The notes beneath the pieces are model-generated. The model ran no database searches, was not told where the DNA came from, and saw nothing but the letters and a program-made list of their open reading frames with translations. Positions 59,560-64,000 of a stretch of 64,000 nt of DNA are shown piece by piece (within the stretch, counting starts at the first letter, position 1; each line of letters starts with the position of its first letter). The stretch lies in the NCBI GenBank assembly GCA_029844215.1, contig CM056723.1:4796980-4860979 (forward strand), given 5' to 3'. Source of the stretch: Przewalskia tangutica. Lineage: Eukaryota; Streptophyta; Magnoliopsida; Solanales; Solanaceae. Made by a program: the position numbers and the translations under genes.

Positions 59560-61283
59560 GGTATTACTTCTTGTTATCGGGGCAAAATTCCTGATTATTT
59601 AGCGTTTCCTTATTCTTTCTTGGTAATATTTTACGAGCCAACTTTTCACTTATGTGACCTATCATCTTTATTTTTGTGTAATTGAATCTTTTCTGTTGGC
59701 ATCTATAACTGCTCTGTTTTTCATTTCTTGATATACGCCCCTAGTTTGTTCCTAACTGAGTGATTGTTTTCCAGGAACAATATTACTTGAGGGTCCTAAG
59801 GTCTGGTTTGAAAAAATGATGTTTCTAGCATCGAATTGCCATTGGAGCATGTAGGATGTGGATATTTTTAGTTGTTTCTGAAGTTGGCACTGTAACTTCT
59901 GGTACATAATTTGTCTCCATCTGCTGGAGAATGTAATAGTTATTAGAATTTTGGGGCCTCATTTCTATCTGTTCTATGGCTAACCCATTTTAACAGCAGA
60001 ATTTATCCCCATGTATATGAATGTTCATGTATCATGTGCTACTTGAATTTTTCAAGGTATTATATACTCGACGTGTTTAGATGCTTGAAATGTTCCCTGA
60101 GATCCTATTTTAAACCTTTCTTATAGTACTAGTAATGGAGTCCTTATTGATTGAGCACCAGGAGAGAAAATTGCTCGTGAATTCCATCTGGTATGACATA
60201 AGAGGATCTTTTTGGTCTTTCTTTAAGCATTTATGGTCCAAGCTAATGCACGTCTTCTTACAGGCCATTTTGTTTTATTGACAATTGATGTTTGTGATCA
60301 CGCACACTTATTATCTCTCTCATCTCAAACTTTCAATGCGTATTCTAATGCAAAAAGAAAGAAAGAAAAGGGCTGCAAGCATCAATGGCTGATATCATGG
60401 CTCAAACCTGTGGCCGATAAGAACATGTGGTACACATTAAATATGAATTCTAGATGTGGTGCACATTAAATATGAATTCTAGATGTGGTGCACTAAAAAT
60501 AAAGTATTAACAAGACAAAGTATATAGTAATTAGCTTGAGCCTTGATAATACTTTATATAGTAAACAAAGATAAATTTGTATAACTAAAACATGTGGTAC
60601 ACATTAAATATGAATTCTAGATGAATTACACTAAAAATTAAGTATTAACAAGACAAAGTATATAGTAATTAGCTTGAGCCTTGTGTTGAGTAAAGTGACA
60701 ATAATTTCATTAATTTGTATGAAAGCACAAAAATCAAGATAATATCTGAAAGTATTTTGTAATAACCTGATGAGTTATAATGAAATGGCATGTCCTATTT
60801 ATACATGAACTACATGGGTACACATCCCAGAAAATATGCTTTCAGTAATATAAGAGAATGAATGTTGTAATAATTAGATAATTAATATCTCAATAAATGT
60901 CATTAAAGTTTTATTGGAAGTCGTATGAACGGTTACCATAACAGTCGTCTGTTACAACTCAAACGACTTTCAGTCTTTTGTATTATCGGTACCAGTTACA
61001 CTTATGTCGCTCCCGATACCATTTGAATGCTACATGTAATGCCCTAAACTGACTTGGATTTGACTCATCATCAATTGCCATGTGTCATACTATAAGTCGT
61101 ACAATTGTTTCATACAAATTTTGCCATATACACTGTGGAACAATATATCCCGCGAATATACAGAGTACTTGGTATCTGTTGTTGGTGAGAGGTGATAGGT
61201 ATCCGATGTAATTAGTCGAGGTGGGAGCAAGCTACCCAGACACTTTCCACGATTATAAAAACAAAAATATCTTTAGAGTATAC
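59560..61283. other. Elongin C 3' region and downstream DNA
   Basis: A probable 3'-UTR exon starts after the acceptor 'tttccag' at 59774 and may run to about 60010. Beyond it lies a direct duplication at 60423-60684. No further gene is seen. Confidence 0.45.
60423..60684. repeat. Direct duplication downstream of elongin C
   Basis: The words 'acatgtggtacacattaaat' (60423 and about 60591), 'agtattaacaagacaaag' and 'tagtaattagcttgagcctt' recur with an offset near 168 bp. Within the first copy 'acattaaatatgaattctag' is itself repeated. The copies differ by small indels. Confidence 0.8.
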
Positions 61284-61298
61284 AAAGTGATGAATGCA

Positions 61299-61477
61299 TG
61301 TTCCTATAGCTTTAATTTCTTGTCTGTGACCGTTTATCTTGTTATGCAACGTTTGCTTTGATTGTGATTACGCAGGTCTTGAGCCGAAGGTCTCCCGGAA
61401 GCAGCCGCTCTACCTACCAAGGTAGAGGTAAGATCTGTGTACACTCTACACTCTTCAGACCCCACGGGAATTGTTGT
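61299..61477 (+). mobile_element. TTG-tailed SINE with 15-bp target duplication
   Basis: Contains 'gagccgaaggtctcccgg', 'aagatctgtgtacactctac' and ends 'gggaattgttgt'. The direct repeat 'aaagtgatgaatgca' flanks it at 61284-61298 and 61478-61492. At 179 bp this is the longest copy of the family here and probably full length. Confidence 0.9.
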
Positions 61478-61667
61478 AAAGTGATGAATGCACCTATACG
61501 CGGTTTTGCACAAAATGTCATTCAGTATCTTTGTTACAACTTACAACAAGAGGATGTTTAAGTCCACTTTCAAGTAAAATTCTTTTTGTGAGATACTATA
61601 TATTTCTCACCAGAGAGAGAGAAAAGACGATTGAACGAAACATAATTCCGTGCCCAACAAATGATAT

Positions 61668-62116
61668 TGTTAGGATAATTATGGGGCATCCCATACTTAT
61701 CTTAAATTATGATCACATCATATATTGTGTAATAATATAATTTAGGATGATTAGAATTTGATTGTAAATTAGTATAAATTAATTTAGAACGATTAGAATT
61801 AAATTAAATTAGTATAAAAATGAGAGGATAAGATATTTCCGGCTGGCGAGGGAGGCCGAATGGGGTGGGATGGAAAAGATTTAGGGCAAATTATTTGTGG
61901 CTCTGATATCATGAAAGAAATCAATTCCATGATTTATTTCATTTCCATAATAAAATATATATACAAGTATACACTGCTAACATTAAGGAAGACTTATCTA
62001 ATCATCCTAAATTAATTTATACTAATTTACAATCAAATCTTAATCATCCTAAATTATGTTATTACACAATATATGGTTTGAGATAATTATGGGATGACCC
62101 CGTAATTATCCTAACA
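61668..62116. mobile_element. 449-bp foldback element
   Basis: Ends are 'tgttaggataattatggggc' and the near-complement 'gtaattatcctaaca'. The inverted arms are about 125 bp long (61668-61795 and 61993-62116) with few mismatches, around a 200-bp spacer holding 'ccggctggcgagggaggcc'. The 3-bp flanks TAT (61665-61667 and 62117-62119) may be a target duplication, but 3 bp in AT-rich DNA is weak evidence. No coding capacity. Confidence 0.8.
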
Positions 62117-62119
62117 TAT

Positions 62120-64000
62120 ATTGTAGTATTAATTATTAAAAAAATGTACAAATCATTTTGAATTTTATTAATCAGAGTATTATGTGTTGGAAATTTGCCT
62201 TTGGTGGAGGTTGGGTCCGCCTATCTTCAATGACGTAAACATCATGGTTTTACATGTTGGAGAACCTGATTCTTTACACGTGTGTAATCTACTAAGTGAG
62301 TAGATGACCGTAGGGTCAAGAATCGTCAAATTCCATTGAGAAATGGAAGAGATATTGGTCCGCGAAGTAAGATGTTTGAGACATGGAAGAGTGGTGTGAC
62401 AAATCTACCACATCGGTAGTAAAAGGAAGAATTGTTCATGTTATAAGTCTCTAAAATGAATAAGGGATTGGGACCCCAAGGGGTAACCCATGTGTTTGAA
62501 GGAGGGAGGACCTAAGTGTGCTTGGGTTCGAGACTAGGCCCACACCCGCGCCACCACCACCCGCCCGGCCCGGGTGGTAGGTCATGGGCTATTCTGACAT
62601 TATCTCAGAGGGCATTCCAGTAACGGGAACATCAGGGAATTGATGGCATTAACTTACGTTTGACACTTATGCCACAACTTTTTGGCCATTATGGTGTCCA
62701 TTAACATCCCTCTTAAACACCTATTAACACATCTCCTCATCCTTAAACACTATATAATTATTCCTTATTTCACATTTGAGGAGACACAATATACACAATG
62801 AACATAAGATAAATACTCTCTACACTTGGATGATTTCAGACTTGATGAAATCTCTTCCTTTCTTGCAATTTTACACACCCAAAAGATCCTTCTATTCTAG
62901 AAAACACTTAATTTGTTTGATTGTTGTTTTATCCTGGGAGATAAGTTGCCATTACACCGTTGAAAGGATATACGGGACAATATTATCTTAAGGATAGATC
63001 AAGAATTTGGTCGACTCAGCAAGCCAATTATCTTGTTATATTTCCAGATTCTAAACATATTGTTGTTGTTGTTCTCAAGGGGCTTGCTGCAGTTTCAAAC
63101 AACATCTCAAGACTTCAAGGAAGGATCAAATACCGTAGATCAAGATCATCAACACTTATTCATGTTGTGACAACTGATGTTAGGCTTCAAGCCTATTATA
63201 TTGAAATTGTAATTGATTATCCTTTCTAAGCACTAGTGATAGTTGTACACTATTCTCATACATCCACTGTAAACACCAACAGTCTTAAGATAATATTGTA
63301 CTAGTGCTAGAAAGAGGTGGGCTAACAATTCTGGTCCGAGTTTGAGTCTCTCTTTGACGATAGTTACAAATCTATTTTTGTCAAAGATGAGATCTCAATT
63401 ATTGATCTTCAACTTGAAGATAAAGTTAATAGTTGTTAGCGATATTTCGAATGCTCACGCAAGCGCACACATCGTTGATAAGTAATATAGTCTGATAAGA
63501 CCGAATATCGTCCTCAGAGACTGATTTCTAATTACCGTTCATCTATTTTATGTTATTTATTTGGCAATCGATATTTGAGTTGGGTTTTTGTTTCACTACT
63601 AGAATAATGCAAGAATTACTGAACTACTTAAGTTGTAATCAGTTATGAATGAATTAGGGCTTCCAAAATCCTCGACTATCCACTCTATTCAATCCTTAAT
63701 GCAACTAGAATGATTTCTTCTTCTACGTTAAGATAACGTTTAACTAAACTGTCTTATATTCCGGTTAGGACATATAATCACTCAACCCCAGTGCAGAACC
63801 CTTCTATATTTCTATGATAGGATTTACCACATAGGAGGATTAAGAACAGTAACATATAATGCTACACAAGTATCGAGGTACTATCGTCCGCGATTTTAAC
63901 CTATGTCTAGTCAATTACAGCATATCCAAATCGCTCCTCTCGGTTCTTGATTCGAAATCATATATGTTATGATAATTAGTGATTAATTAATTATCAAGAT
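62120..64000. other. Repeat-rich right flank, no gene seen
   Basis: Contains the second copy of a dispersed repeat (about 62750-63030). A stretch from about 63430 to the end, including 'agaccgaatatcgtcctcag' and 'actcaaccccagtgcagaac', looks like a familiar but unnamed Solanaceae repeat running off the window. Short frames near 62776 and 62960 are within repeat sequence. Confidence 0.45.
62750..63030 (+). repeat. Dispersed repeat, copy 2
   Basis: Shares 'gttgaaaggatatacgggac', 'caagaatttggtcgactcag' and 'ttgattgttgttttatc' with 11080-11345, same orientation. The reverse complement of 'gacaatattatcttaag' reappears at about 63281-63299, so part of the repeat lies in an inverted arrangement here. 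Confidence 0.6.

Overview
This is plant nuclear DNA. It has AT-rich, intron-bearing genes, long intergenic stretches full of LTR retrotransposons, and several families of tRNA-derived SINEs and hAT-like MITEs. The SINE 3' ends (a 'gtccggcccttccccgg' type and a TTG-tailed 'aggtttgcgtacatcctacc' type) are ones I associate with Solanaceae (tomato, tobacco, pepper, Lycium and relatives), so a nightshade genome is the best guess. The species cannot be fixed from the sequence.

Four protein-coding host genes are supported. (1) A type-1 Ser/Thr protein phosphatase catalytic subunit (TOPP/PP1, minus strand, 3 coding exons, 4338-7039). (2) A zinc-type metal tolerance protein of the cation diffusion facilitator family (MTP, plus strand, uninterrupted CDS 13589-14713, probably with a 5'-UTR intron). 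(3) A RABA/Rab11-type small GTPase (minus strand, 2 coding exons, 16335-18317). (4) Elongin C (plus strand, 3 coding exons, 56944-59559). They are unrelated housekeeping genes with separate promoters. There is no operon, gene cluster or CRISPR, and I found no tRNA or rRNA gene.

The centre (18927-49168, about 30 kb) is one nested retrotransposon block whose layers can be read from target-site duplications. A Ty1/copia element (LTRs 18927-19237 and 48866-49168, TSD AATAT) was split inside its reverse transcriptase by a large gypsy-type element A (23106-47878, TSD CAATT). The left LTR of A was then split by a 12.35-kb Tat/Ogre-like gag-only element B (25101-37453, TSD TCAAA). The right LTR of A was split by a 2.7-kb deleted element C (42365-45080, TSD TTATC). 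The copia itself appears to sit in one arm of an older inverted-repeat DNA element, remnants of which lie on both sides, giving a probable fifth layer. A and B carry gag remnants but no recognisable pol, and the copia pol is broken by stops and frameshifts, so no element here looks autonomous.

The flanks hold smaller mobile DNA: at least six SINE insertions with readable target-site duplications (three inside the single RAB intron), a non-autonomous hAT element with an 8-bp TSD (51611-52322), a 158-bp near-perfect hairpin (9824-9981), a 449-bp foldback element (61668-62116), a degraded gypsy LTR (53497-54890) and several short tandem duplications. I see no convincing novel biological system. 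The most interesting material is the nested retroelement history, the three-frame-open minisatellite in element B, the palindrome-rich repeats in element C, and patches of discordance between otherwise near-identical LTR pairs that may be assembly errors.
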